A stretch of DNA of 64,000 nt. It comes from Lingula anatina. Lineage: Eukaryota > Brachiopoda > Lingulata > Lingulida > Lingulidae. Position numbers and translations under genes: made by a program. The first letter of the stretch is position 1. The number at the start of each line of letters is the position of its first letter. Below, piece by piece: positions 49,437-62,600 of the stretch. The notes under the pieces were generated by a model, which did not search any database, was not told the DNA's origin, and worked only from the letters and a program-made list of their open reading frames with translations. The stretch spans positions 648,899-712,898 of the forward strand of contig NW_019775425.1 of the NCBI RefSeq assembly GCF_001039355.2. The letters run 5' to 3'.

Positions 49437-51065
49437 CCAGTCAGGTTTAGGCAGGTCCTGAGGATGCATACCTTACAGCTCGTCACATAATGTATCAGCT
49501 GCTCAAATAGATTTTATTTATGCAGATAAACAGTAGCGTGTTTAAACATGTAGTAGATAAAGTGAAAAAAGGAAATAATATTTGTGGTGAAATGAATATA
49601 TACACAGCAGTATCCGCGTATTTTTTCTTGTTGTTTCCTCTTAAATTATTTCCTCTTATATCAGAACACATTCAGCATGTTTTATGTGTCACTTTCGTAT
49701 GCCTTCAAAGACAAAGTTTCACTGTTGTCGCTTAATAGTTAAATAACACGCGTTAATTTCACACGTTGAACTAATCTGAAGTCAAGCAATACTTTTTAAT
49801 CTTACCTTATTAGGTGAATCTCATAAACAAAGAAGCGAAACAAACAAAACAACAAAAAAGTCAAATTTACCACCTCCTGGCGGACTTTGCCGCCCACCAA
49901 TTATCTTGCCAGTTCTGAATTGCGCGCAACCCGAAGTCGGTGCGAAAAGTGTGCTCAATGGCATTGCGGAAATGTGAGAATCCCGTGCTTGAGCATGGGC
50001 TAAGAATTTTTTCCTTTCCCCGTATTGTTACAGAGTTACTACCTCCTGATATCAGGGGTATCTAAAAATTAACAGTATACAAAATTAAAGTTCCGGTATT
50101 GGCCAGTGTCAAAAAAGAGAGTTGAAAGGCTATTTGGTCGGAGGAAAATACCTTTTACCCCTGGATATTTTGTTAAATATGAGATTTTTGAGGAAAAATC
50201 TCACACTGTGCATTTTTTATTTACACCACCTCACGCAGATTTTCGCACGTTTCCTAGTCTGGTGTGACGTCACATAGTGCCCACAGCCTCATTTTAGGCT
50301 CACCCGGATGACCCTCATCTTAATTTTTAAATTGGCGAAGGTCATTTACCGATGGCTATAAAGGATTCTTAAATCAGTACGATAATAAATAAAAGAGGAG
50401 TGTACTTTTCATCCATGGGAGTCTTTGGTATGTGCACCCTTCCTTCAATAGTCAGCAACATGTAGCTGAGGTGTGCATTATTTTTTTCACACGAAATGAC
50501 AGAGATTGACGATCTAGACGCCATAAATGCGCACAATATATAACCACACTATGGCGGGCAGTCCATAGCTTGTCACGGTGCCACAGGACTCACGCGATGA
50601 ATCACGGCTTACATTACAATCATCACCATGATCGTGTAATCGCGTGTTCAGCTCGGCAGGATCCCAATGCCTTGTCCCCCGAGAGTACCAAGGATAATAA
50701 TAAATTATAGGAACCATCACCATCCAAATGACAACAGCAACTCCACGGATGGTAACATGAACGTAGACCAGCGCCTAGCACATCTAAATGGAAGAAACTA
50801 TGCAAATGCGGAATGGACTGCTGTAGGTGTTACTACACACGAGCAATCGTCACAACATCAACACATTCGAGAGTCGTCCTTAGGAAGAAGCGCGACACCA
50901 CTAAACAAATAAAAAAATCTTTGCATCCTTCCCAGTCAGAGAGAATGCCACACGCCCAACATCGTGATTAAAGTCTTAAGCAGAAGGTAAGAGCAAACGC
51001 GAAAATAAAGTGCCTTCAAATTCTCTGCGACAACTTTTCATTTTATTTTTAAGTTCTATTTACAG
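49437..51065. other. Flank between transporter copy B and the SOD-like remnant
   Basis: Corresponds to 35026-36076 plus extra sequence within about 49985-50810. An open frame at 50667-50912 ends in SLGRSATPLNK, and the same reading in unit A has an in-frame TAG, so it is not conserved as coding. No family is recognised. Confidence 0.45.
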
Positions 51066-51373
51066 TCTATCGACGATGGTGTGGATATTTTGTTTGACCT
51101 GGAAGGGTTTCACGCCCATCACGGTCATGTTCACTCTGTCCACATCCACAAATAAGGGGACACTGGGGGGCGCCTGTACGTCTACTGGTGGACTTTACCA
51201 TCGACACGTCCACAAATTCTGTAACAAGACAGCATGATGGGTTTCTGCGTGGTTAGCCTATTTTTCCAGACTTGATGACATTTTATGCCATGAAAATTGG
51301 AACGCGAAAGAAAGGAAATTACTAACCCAGATGACTCAGAGGCCAGAATTCCATTATTGGAAGTTCCCTTGTG
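51066..51373 (+). pseudogene. Cu/Zn superoxide dismutase-like remnant, unit B (disabled)
   Basis: Block 1 after TTTACAG keeps FDLEGFHAHHGHVHSV, then meets a TAA and a one-base insertion relative to unit A before GACTSTGGLYH. The HVHE copper site has become HIHK. Block 2 (51270-51373) is 104 bp against 103 bp in unit A, so its frame is broken as well. This is a clear pseudogene. Confidence 0.7.
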
Positions 51374-51808
51374 GTAAATGTTCCCTCTTTTAATTGTTCA
51401 ACGTTTGTCTTGTCATTATCCTGATTATCAGAAGTTGTCGAAGTCATTTTGTCAGAAGGGTCTAACACAAAGTGGTTTATTACGTATTTACCCTACATTT
51501 TTATTCGCGGTATATGATATTTCCCCCTCATCTGTGTTGTGTGTTGTATATTGCGCAAATTGAGCTTTCCATAATGTCCGCTTTCCTGCGCATAGGATCT
51601 TTGTGAATTTAGGGAGAGCGGCAGTCGACATAAAATATATAACTCATCTCTATCTAAGACAACTAATGATACATGTGGAAGGCTGAGAACATACATGTAC
51701 TAGTACAATTTACGCGTACTATAAAGTAATGACGATGTATGAATCAATATAAATCGGGCAAACGATAATTCCGAGTTGTCACCCTGTGTTAAGGGTTTCT
51801 ATTTAATT

Positions 51809-52048
51809 ACCTCCGCCAAGGAGGTTATGTTTTCACCCCTGTTTGTCTGTCTGTTTGTTTGTCTGTCATCAACATAACTCAAAAAGTTATGGACCGATTT
51901 TGATGAAATTTTGAGGAACTGTCAGAAGTGGGCTAAGGAAGAGATGATTAGTGTTTGATCCGGATCAATAATCAATCAATAAGAAAAAATATCGAAAATT
52001 TAGGGGTGAAACAGCATTGGATGCAGACTTTGCTGCCTTGGCGGAGGT
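51809..52048. mobile_element. MITE with CCTCCGCCAAGG inverted ends at the edge of unit B
   Basis: ACCTCCGCCAAGGAGGTTAT at the left and GCCTTGGCGGAGGT at the right are inverted termini. The interior has TTTGTCTGTCTGTTTG runs and AACTCAAAAAGTTATGGACC. Sequences of this form are widespread in marine animal genomes to my knowledge. It begins right where homology to unit A ends. Confidence 0.7.
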
Positions 52049-53968
52049 CTGCGCTCTCTCAGTGCTTTGCTAGTTTGACATATAATTCTAACAGTGGTAT
52101 TAATATATGTACCACTACTACAATGGATACTACTTGCTTGACTAAGCACACAGTCATAACAGCAGTGGTCAGAAGTTTCCAAGTAACTGGTTTGGTTTTT
52201 TGTAGTGAGAGCCAAATATGACCATAAGACTTTTACACCCTTTTCGTTACTACTGGGTTTTGATTATTTTGTGAACAATTTGCACCTTACTGTATGCAGA
52301 TTGTTAGAAAAAGCAGTGCATCGTTATTATTTCTGTCATTGCTATTGTTTTTGTAGATTCACGTTGGTCCACGCAGAAAACCGATTCCCCGTTGTGTCAC
52401 TGGAATCAGGAGTGCTGCAAAATAGAAGGATGTCGGGAATAGTGATAGTTACCGAGTTTCTTTTCATCTGTATCAAAGTCTGCACACTCTACTTGGCCTG
52501 AGGGCGTTCTGGTTCTTGATTTTGGTATGAAGAGGATTGTTGTCAGTCAGTTCGGATATGATACGCATGTATACCGCCCAAACGATTTGTATTTTATGAG
52601 AACAAAGAGGAATTAAATACATTTGTAGTTACAGATACCTTTAAAGCGTGAATGCTTTTTTTCGATAAGAGTTTGAAATGGGTCAATAATTACATGGACA
52701 ATGAGCGTGTTACGTTTTAGACAGTAGGTGTATGGAATCCAGTGAAAGTGATGTAAGCAACACTGTAGCTCTTATCAATATATCATTTCCTACGTTTGGG
52801 ATTGTTGAGTTCACTGGTTGCTTCTCACACTGCTTTTATTCTAGTTGCATATTAAGTCTTAGAGCATATTGACAACAACGCTATTAGAATCGAAAAAATG
52901 ACAAAAGCATTGAACAACTTTTATTTGAAAATGGAGTAGAATTGGACGTGACAGTCGTCTACTTAAATCTAAAGAACATTATCCGTTATATAACAGATAG
53001 GGTTGATTAGCTAATTATCAACCAATAGTTAATACTTGTAAATTTGTGCTGACTAGTATTGTTTGCCATCTACGTATTAATATGTATTTTTAAAAGATCA
53101 TATGACTAAATTATAATGAAAAAAATTCAAGATTTCCAATTTAGTTGGTTTGAAATTACTTCTTCTCTTTCCTTTTTCTGATGGAAAGTACGTACTTAAC
53201 ATCTCGAATTGTGATCAGTTTATTATCATATTTATCAGAAAATATTTTAAACACTGAGATGATACTTACGGTTGTATTTTGTTTTGGAAATGTGTTGCTC
53301 TTGATATTTTTAATGGGCCATTTGTACTGATTCAATAAAGAGAATATTTTTGTTGGGTTATTTTCCCCCCATACATGTCTTGAACATGAAAGCATGTTTC
53401 TATACTAGGTCTACATGTTTAAAACATACTTACAAACAAGCCACGCTGATCATGATGCATAACGTTTTATGACCTTACCGTAATCAATATCTAATAAAAA
53501 TCATGGTCTACATACAGAAGTCAGAAAACTTAAAACTATCACATAAAGAATGACCAAAAAGAATTCACACAACTCGGCATCATCATTAAACCTTAATACA
53601 TGTACAATCAGCCTGTTTAATTTCGATCTACCAAGATAAATCAGTTCTTTCTTTAGATAACAACAGAAAGTAATCACAAAAAAAGCTAAATGGTGAATAA
53701 TTGCTCAAATTTTAATGGCACATCTAAACATAAAATCTTTGTCGTAAACAACTACAAATATGTACTTTACACTCTGAATCACTGTGGTTTCCTCATATAG
53801 ATTAAATGGTGAAAACAAACAAAGTTCATCCGGCTCATGTTCTACGCTTTTAACCCAGTTCCCCGAATATGTTCTTTTCTATCCAGCAGCGTCTGTCGTC
53901 CAATGAGAGTATAAAAATAAAGCAATTTAGTTCAGATCCGCAATTAATTTCCGGCGGTTGCTTTTTTT
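52049..53968. other. Intergenic region, no gene recognised
   Basis: AT-rich sequence without recognisable exons. The right end should hold the 3' UTR of the minus-strand EF-hand gene. Confidence 0.5.
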
Positions 53969-55442
53969 TCACAGCTGACTTATCAGGTGCTTCGATCGCA
54001 ACTCTTGTCGCGTCACTACTCCGTCACCTGAAAGTAGACATAGACCCAAATGACATTTAATGAAAAGAAATGTCTACCATGTCAGATGATTCTTACTCCC
54101 ATGATATATGAAAATTTCAGTAACATTTGGGGGGGGGGGTCGCTTATATTCAATTACAGTGTAATTTTCTTTTAACTAACCCACACGGCAAAATGATGAC
54201 GCGTGTTACGCGCCAAGTCTTCACCCTGCAAAGCAGACGGAAGAAAACACGCATAGGTAGACTTGTTATGTTAATAGCTTGTAGTTCACCGAGATCCCTG
54301 TGTTCATTATACCCTTAATTTTTGATAAAAAAGGTGGTAATGAATCGTTTATGATTAAATATTTTACTTCTTACTTATTTACCTCTATAGCCATTTACCA
54401 TTTATTCACTTTCGGCGACTACTTACGGTTTGTGTCTACTATTCTATCTACAAAAACATCTGCGATCTGTGAAGATTCGTTGAGTAAATCTGCTAATTCT
54501 TCGTTGGTCATTAAGGGGCTGAAATAAATACCATCAATTTATCAAAAGCATAACAGTATATATGGATTTACTCATGGTTTTAAAGATCACGACAAGCAAA
54601 AGTGCATGGTAACGTTTATGTACTCATACGTGCACAACATACAATCAACCAATACAGAGCAGCACTTTTATCTCCCCTATTTGCGGTTACGTGTTACATA
54701 TATTTACACAGATATTTCAATAGTGCAGCCTGGGCGTTTTATTCAAACATACAAAGAAATTAAAATGAAATGAATGCATGGCAGATGGTAAAATCAATGG
54801 GGTCTGTAAAAAAGTAGGGTCACCATTGCCTTTACTACCCTCTTATATCAGGGGCCTCTAAAATAGTATACAAAATTAAAATGTATAGGTGTGATACAAC
54901 ACTTTTCTAACAGACTACTAGCGCACATTGTGGCCAGAGAGTGGGCTTTAATACCAGTATGCTTTCGCTGTACTCCTAACACAATGTGTCCTGATTTCAA
55001 TGCCATGTAAATTGATATCCCACATGAGATGTGAGGGCTGAGACGGGCAGTGTGTCGTGACCACTCCCATCTCATCCAAAACACGTACGTGTATAGGAGC
55101 AAGCACAGACTTCAAGATTTCTGGGTGCTCATTCGATTCAAACACCACTGATTAAAACAAATGGGAATTCGAGACCATACACTCAGGCTTATGATGATAA
55201 CGGTGACATTAGTGAGTTAATAGATACCTTCCAAATAAATTTTAAAAATATTATTTGGAAAATATGTATGGATACATCATTCGTTTTGTATGGACGAGTG
55301 AGGTGCATGTGCAAATGGCCTATAAGTGAATGACTAAAATGGTATAAATACAACCGGTTTCATGAATTATTTCGTGCAAACTACCCCCTAAGTTTTGGGT
55401 ATTGCAGGTCATCGCGCTTCTTCCGTAAGTAATACATGGCAA

Positions 55443-55511
<69 letters not shown>

Positions 55512-56415
55512 TGATTAAATACGGTTATCAAATTAGTATTCGATAATACGCCTTAATAAAACAGCTGTAAAATCTAGTAGAGCAGATGGAAGAGTAGGCA
55601 GCTCACTCACGTCGTAGCATATGGGGCAAATTGATCGTAATTCCAATTTCCTTAGATCCACTTGATCGTATTCAACATGATCGTTTATGATGTATTTACT
55701 CTTCGAAAGCGATAGTGCATAAAGTATCCATCTTTTACAACTTACAACAGCTGAATTAAAATAAGGTTTTTTACATCGCACTAATAAAAGCTGCATTAGG
55801 TATCTTTCTTTGGATGAAGTTGATTGACTCGTAAGTTAACTGTCGTTGTACAAATACCGAAGTATAGTCTAGTTAAAAAAGACAGACTGCAAGGTTTTGA
55901 CGCAGAGTATTTAACATTAAAATTAATTTCCAGGGCCCAAATATTTTCAAACTATCACTCCAACGAGTTCCAAGTTTTAAAAATACCCATTTCCACTTTG
56001 CTTATACCATGGACAAAATTAAAATATCGTTATTATGTCCAAGCCTATACAGAATGAGCTGTTACATACATTACTTGCGGTTAGCGTATGAATGTGATTT
56101 AGATACTTAAAAGGATGTAACTGACATAACCACAGGCTATCCAAAATGAACATTCAATACAATCTGCTGAAATGTCCCTTTTGTGTACATCTGTTAATCT
56201 TACCTTTCGCTCTCTCTTGTGTTTAACAGTCTATTCCGCATCGTTTCTAACCACGCTTTCCTTTTACCGAAATTATGTCCGTAACCTGGATCGTGACTTC
56301 TGAATCCAGCTCTTGCGTCTCTCTGTAGTGCCGCAGGAAAGGCGTCCAGAAGAGAAACCAGCCCAACAAAGACAAGGAACGTTAGGATACCCTTGTGCAT
56401 TGCAATCGTGAACAT
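53969..56415 (-). CDS. Small secreted EF-hand protein with prohormone-like N-terminal half, 3 exons, 120 aa
   Basis: Exons 56415-56204, 54518-54427 and 54027-53969 join in phase with GT-AG introns, ending in TGA. Met1 or Met6 opens a signal peptide (ILTFLVFVGLVSLLDAFPA). Residues 36-53 read AGFRSHDPGYGHNFGKRK: a peptide after a single Arg, ending in Gly-Lys-Arg, the usual sign of a C-terminally amidated neuropeptide. The C-terminal part has a helix (TNEELADLLN and IADVFVDRIV) leading into a 12-residue EF-hand loop DTNRDGVVTRQE (99-110), with all calcium ligand positions (D1, N3, D5, G6, V8, E12). No Cys occurs in the mature part. I do not recognise the family. It may be a precursor with an EF-hand spacer, or a plain extracellular calcium-binding protein whose GKR is incidental. 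A 5' UTR intron is possible (AATAG before GTGAGCG at about 56447). Confidence 0.85.
55447..55508. repeat. (AT)n microsatellite
   Basis: About 31 AT units, in the first intron of the EF-hand gene. Confidence 0.98.
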
Positions 56416-58584
56416 CGAAGGAGCGCTTTCTGTGTTCGCTCACCTATTAAGACGAAAAAATAATACAATGAAAAGAATTCGTGCAAACTACAACAGATCG
56501 GCTTATCGCCTGATTAATTAGAGACAAAACGTGTTGATTTGGTCTTTTCACCTTCGTCAACACCTGTCGTCAATGTGTCACGTTGGCAGGAAGGAATATT
56601 GTGCGGCTTCTAAACTGCTCTGTTCTCGGTTCAGCACTTGCTTTAGACGGGAAACTTACATCCTTTTTATTGTCGCTATGATTATTTAAAACTACAGGCA
56701 TTAGACGATTTGACGACGGTCGCTTTTTAGTGGAATATGATTCCACTTCCACTAGATTACATCCAATTTATAGTTAGTGAAACGAACGTAACATATAAAA
56801 CTTCCGCCGAATTCCCCTGCCCCCGCAGCAATGGGCATATAATGAACATTGTGTAATCTGAACAAATGCAAATTGTTTTAGGATATCTCTCTTAAATCAA
56901 AATGCAACTCTTTTTCCATGCAGTATCAACGGCGTTTTAATGAATTATTGATATGAGCTGCATTATGCATATTTGAACAACGAACAAAACTGGCATAAAA
57001 GACAAAAAATCTATTTGTCGCGAAATCTGATCCTTAAACATTTTGTAATACTTTTCAGTTTTTATCTGAACAATAAATATAGTTTGTTTCGTCCACTTAT
57101 CTACCGTTGGTTAACTTTATTATCCAGCCTTTTGAGCTCAATAGAAAATGGATCGTTGAAATGAGGTAAAGATTAAGACTGCCCATACAACCTTTTAAAA
57201 ATTAGAAAATTTCCTGAATGCAATGCAAATTAAGAAAGCGTATTTTCCAACGCGACAAAAATGCGAGGGATTGAGGATTGGCAATGGTATTAAGAAAAGC
57301 CATTTGTCTTAACTCGCCATTGCAAAGGTCACAAATTGACGCACGGGCTTTGTCTTCTCACACATTATGAAATAAGAAAGCACTTTTCGCTGCACGGAAC
57401 ATTTTCATAATTTAACAGTAATATAAAGATTATAAAGCGATGTATTTTCTAGATTTAAAATTGCAAGCCGAAAAACAAATTATCTGAAAGAGACATCTTG
57501 CATTACCAATAGCTTATAAATCCCGTTTGTGCTTCTAGATGAACACTTGTTACCATTTAGCATCGAATGTACGTTGATGAAATGATGTGGTATAGATGTA
57601 TGGATACAAGGGTTAATTGGGCTTTGTTCTTTTCTGAAACAGCTTAAATAGTTAAGAAATAGTAAAATGTCCGACAATTTGTAAGTTTGTTTGTTTGAAG
57701 GTTTTTATGCAAATATGCTAAAAATGTAGATGTATGTATTCCCACAAGGTACTTTTGGTAATTTTGGGACAAGACAGATACAACAATCTTAAGTAATATC
57801 ATTTGAACTGTTGGTAATTTTTTTAAACCTCTAATGGATCGTACTCGGTAACTTTGTTATCCACAACGGCAAAGCACTGTTTACAGCACTGTTCCTACTT
57901 TGATAGCAAACTTGTAGCGACAAAGAGATTTAACTTCTACACAAAGGAAGATGAGTGCGTAAACATTAAAATTGATTAGCTGTATCGGTAAATCATTTCT
58001 GGAGCACTTGTGATGAGAAAAACACGCAATAATTGACCTACGAGATAACGTACAGAGGCTCCTAGTGACAAGATGTATGATAGATCGGATATACAAAATT
58101 GGAATTGTAAACGCGAACACATGGGTTTTTTTTTTCATGGATTTAAGATTCGAGTTAAGTCTTCAAGGAATTGGGATAGAAGAACCGTTTTTAAAAGGTT
58201 GTCGACAGCATAATTTCAACTTGGTTACGTTTTTACAGTGCTTTGCCAAGCAAGGTTTTGTTATCAGCACATGCACGCAGTGTTTAAATGAATGACACGA
58301 TTCCTCCGATTCCTACACATACGCATTGTAAATCTGATCAACAGAGCAAAAGATACGGTACTTAATGGAAGTGTGCCCAGCAGAGATGGTTTTATCTCTT
58401 TCTCGGACGTTCTACTATCGGAGCTATCACGTTTGCCGGAAGTAATTTCATACCGGTTAATGTGACGCGCTATTAAATGAATTATTGGAGCTATTCCCTG
58501 TTCGTCTTCATTTATCACTGATAAACTGATCGTATCAGCAGGGTCACACGCTTACTCACAATACTGATCAACATTACTTACTGC

Positions 58585-58587
<3 letters not shown>

Positions 58588-58625
<38 letters not shown>
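58588..58625. repeat. (CA)n microsatellite
   Basis: About 19 uninterrupted CA units. Confidence 0.97.
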
Positions 58626-58630
<5 letters not shown>

Positions 58631-59584
58631 CTGTATTAAAAAGTATTAAAAACCAGTGTTTCGTTAAGGGGGGCCTCAATGACGGGGTTAGTGGTCATGA
58701 ATATACCCTCAGTTTAATTGACTTTCTTCTATACATACATATCTTTGTGACTGGAAGATTATGCATTCAGAAAGACTCTCCTTTCTGTTTAAATAGTCCA
58801 CATATTAAACCATTATAATAGAAGATATAGTAATTAAGTGACTCTGATACATATTAAACCATCATAAGGAAGATATAGTAATAAAGTGACTCTGATACAT
58901 AGTTTTTGAAAAACAAAATTGGAAATACATAGAGCACATAAATGTAATTGCAGTGATATAAGTGAACGTTTATCTCGTTTTCCCTTTGCCTTAAGATTGG
59001 ACTGACAAAGTCTCGAGGTTCCTGCTTCACTTGCAAGAGGCTACGTATTATCAGGGGCGGATCCAGAGATATTTTCTGACAGTCTTCCAAATTATCTTTG
59101 TTGATCCCTCTTCCATTTTTGAAATTAGATACCCATCAAGGTAAACTTGAAAATCTGACCGTCCTCCGGAAGACCCAAAAGACAGCCTCGATCGGCTCCT
59201 GATAATTGCTTTCAAGCACAAAGTAATCCAGGTCTTTTTCCCAATTGCATTACACTTCTACATTACACTTGCTCATAGGTGAAATAGGTAAATGAAACGT
59301 AAACTTGCCGTTCACTTATAACACTGCAGTTTCATCTTAGTGTTTTGTTAGCTTGCACATGGCGTAAATTAGTCAGTGGCACTTGTAAAACAATCTGGTA
59401 TTTGCGTGCCTTGATAGGATTTTCACGCAAAATGTGCAACAGTGATTCAATAAACACGACAAAAGTTGTTTCCTTGGCTGCACAGTGCACACCTTACTTG
59501 AAGAGTAAGCGTATGAATAACCGGCGCGTTAGAAGTTATTCAGAAAAAAAGTGTCGCTATCTTCAGTGGCCAAATATTTATTTC

Positions 59585-59609
59585 AAAAAAAAAAAAAAAA
59601 AAAAAAAAA
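59585..59609. repeat. Poly-A run
   Basis: About 24 consecutive A. It could be a retrotransposon tail, but the sequence to its left has no recognisable element. Confidence 0.9.
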
Positions 59610-62600
59610 GGAAAAGAAATGGTTAGTATGTAGAGCGCGCACAAGTATTTTGAGCAAACCACGATGTGCTTTATATAACACGTTATCATTCATTTATTTT
59701 TTTTGGATCCAGATCTCTATAAGCCTGTACTTTTAATCATATCCTCCAAGGACATATATCCTTATATATATATCAATAAACGCGGTGTTCATTCAAACAC
59801 GAGGTTTAAAAACAACGGGTAGAACCGAAAAGATGGTAACTCCGCTCATTTGAGATAAAGCAAGTTCAATGCACTTACTACTATAAGTTTATTGTTTTTA
59901 TGACCTTCAGTTCGTGACAATTAGTCAAAATAGGGTATGACTGGTATGTTTGCCTCTTTTTGCTGGTTTCAATTTCCGATTAAATAATATGCCTTCCCGT
60001 TTGACCGTTTTGATAAGTCTTTTCAAAGATCATAAAGGCTAAGATGTAGGTTTCACAATATCTCTCTAACTACTGATAATCTGCGATCGACACACTAAAA
60101 CATTGTTGTAACGCCCCCAAAGGACAGTCGGCGACTTAAATCGATTTATATTAAATTAGAACAAGTTTACACAGATTCACTATCTATGTATCATTTTATA
60201 CGTGCGGCTTACATCCGATTTCCTATTATGATACAAAATACATATCTTATTTGCTATTCACACGGATTTCGCTGAACAGTCAACGACTCTCCACAAATTC
60301 ACTTCAACGGTTTTCTTTCATGTGGTATTATTGGGAAACTGAATGTTAAGCCTCGAGTACTGTGTGCATTTAATGAAACGAAACAAAAAAGTATCACTAC
60401 CTGTAAACCCAATCGATGCTGTGCCATTTCAATATAAGAAGGCAAACAGCTTTGTTCCTGACAACGAACCAAACCAACCGTGGAAGACAAATTACCTTTT
60501 ATATTTAGACAGATGGATATAATACCAGTTAATCAAATCACTTACATGATTTAGATTTCTGTCGGCAAGTGTCGCTACAGAACAGTAATTGGCAATTGAT
60601 TTCACCTGGGCGATATGGATCAGTGAATTGGAATAAATACTGATAGAATTTTTGCTCCTTTCGAGTTGATGAAGCGGACGGAGGATCAATAGATTTTTGA
60701 AAAAATCATGTTTGAAAATTGGTTTTGGGTTTTCTCCAACATTTCCATCTGTGGACATCATGGATATGTGCATAAAAACATCACAGCTAAAACATCTTTC
60801 AAATTAAGAACGTGTGTAAGATATTTTCCTGCGATGCCATTTATCAGAAGGCATGTATCAGTAGGTAGAGGCTATATCGCAAAACTAATGCATGCCAATA
60901 ATAACTCATTAGTCAGTTCCACAACTGAAAATGTGATAACTGTTTTGATTTCTCTGGAGAAACTTCGTAGTTCTTTTCTGGTTCACGAAACAGGTCAAAA
61001 CACAAATAACAACTATGTTTATGACGGCATTTAAAGTTTGTTTTTTTACATCACAGTTAAAACATCTTTCGGAGCGCCCAAGCGAGTCTATAGGTTGCAG
61101 ATTAAAAAAATCTTTGTCTTCTGTGTTCATAAGAATACATTGTCCAAAGTAAACCCAATTAAAACAGTAACTCCAGTACTGCATCTTTTTGGATCCACGA
61201 TTATATAACTAACTGACATTTAACATGTCCTCTTTATGTTTACTAGGCCAATTCAGAGATCGTCCCAACGACACGACTGAATGTACTACGCTATCTGGTG
61301 GAAAATCAGCTTTTTGTTTTCAAAATAATAACAAAAGATTAAACCACCTGTAACCTGTAAGCTAGTTTTCACAACACAGCATCTGCAAACTATGCAATCC
61401 ACCAAGTATATGGATATCATTTTAAATATCAACAAAGGTAAGAAGCAAAGGCTGAATATTCACTAGAAACAGATAACAGAGGAAGACTAAAAGGCATTTT
61501 AAGGAGACAGAATTGGCATTCTAGTAGGAGTGCATTCTATATACCCATGGTACCAATATGGAGACATGTAACTCTATATGAAAACTAAAAAGGGATAGCT
61601 ATCTGTGCACACAAAGAATTTATCAAGCATTAAACCAGTTTAGGGCACGACTTTGTTAGTGAGGTTTTATAGCTTTCAGAAATCATAAGGCTTATCTGTA
61701 TCTTATTTTTGCTTAAGTTTTGTTGACATGTAAGTAAATGGGCAAGTAAACTCTTTATCATATAACAGTAGGGATCTTCGCTTTCAGTCTTTATGCTTTA
61801 ATGGTGTAAGTACAAGAGAATGTTTTTAAAAAGCCAAGGCATTGACTCTGAAGAAAACAACAATCATTCCATGGTCAAAGTTCAAGAAAAAATTTGTATT
61901 GTTGGCAACGGAGGACGCTAAAACCATGCAAATGCGAGCGTTGCCTCTACAAAACTGTATCGGAAACAGAATTTAAATAACCATTCATTGCTACCGGAAG
62001 ATCTACGCGAATGACCATTACCAGTAAATGTGATCTACGTAGTAGAAATAGATCTAAAGAACAGATTCTGTATTGCTCTTGAGAATCAATGAGCGTAACA
62101 AATGTTTACCTTATTGGGTCTTCAAGTAAGTTTTTGGGCTTAACAAAACATAAAAAGGTAAATCCTCCATACTTAAGCAATATAATGCACGTTATGCACA
62201 ACATAAAAGATCTAAATCAACTGTTCTAATAGCATGTGGTGCATTTAACGCAAAACATAACATAGATTGCTGCAAAAGTGACACATTGGCCCGAGCTCGC
62301 TATGCTGATGGGTAACTCGAGACCGAATGATGGTTTCACTTCCTCTCAATAGGCAAGTAGAAGTGTAAGGAAGCTTGTAAAGAGTTAAATTCCCAATGGA
62401 AACTCAATGAAAACCATGGGGCCTGGGACTGAGTTGCACAATGGAATGCCAATAAGCCCTGTTGCATCACAAGTTGATATTGTCCACGCTGAAGATAATG
62501 ACTTTACGTTAATGATGCAAAGTTGCTGACGGCGCCTGCCTTCGACTATTTCTGTTTATTCAGATGGCAAAGCTGCCGTGCGTTGATAAATAATTCAGCG

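Larger units (their letters stand above)
37440..51805. repeat. Tandem segmental duplication, unit B (~14.4 kb)
   Basis: The second copy of the block described at 24540. Private insertions explain its greater length: a GPCR fragment (37607-37708), about 280 bp at 40489-40770, LINE fragments (42310-43035 and 45106-47484), an 810 bp segment (43203-44012), a MITE (44726-44886) and a foldback (47842-48535). It ends next to a MITE at 51809. Confidence 0.92.

Noticed and set aside
50667-50912. 81-codon frame ending SLGRSATPLNK
   Set aside because: The homologous sequence in unit A has an in-frame stop, so coding is not conserved; no family match.
52000-52221. Frames over the MITE at the end of unit B
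   Set aside because: The sequence is explained by a non-coding repeat with inverted ends.
53969-56415. Parathyroid-hormone-like peptide from the HNFGK core
   Set aside because: Only a handful of residues match, and the C-terminal half is an EF-hand, so homology is not supported.
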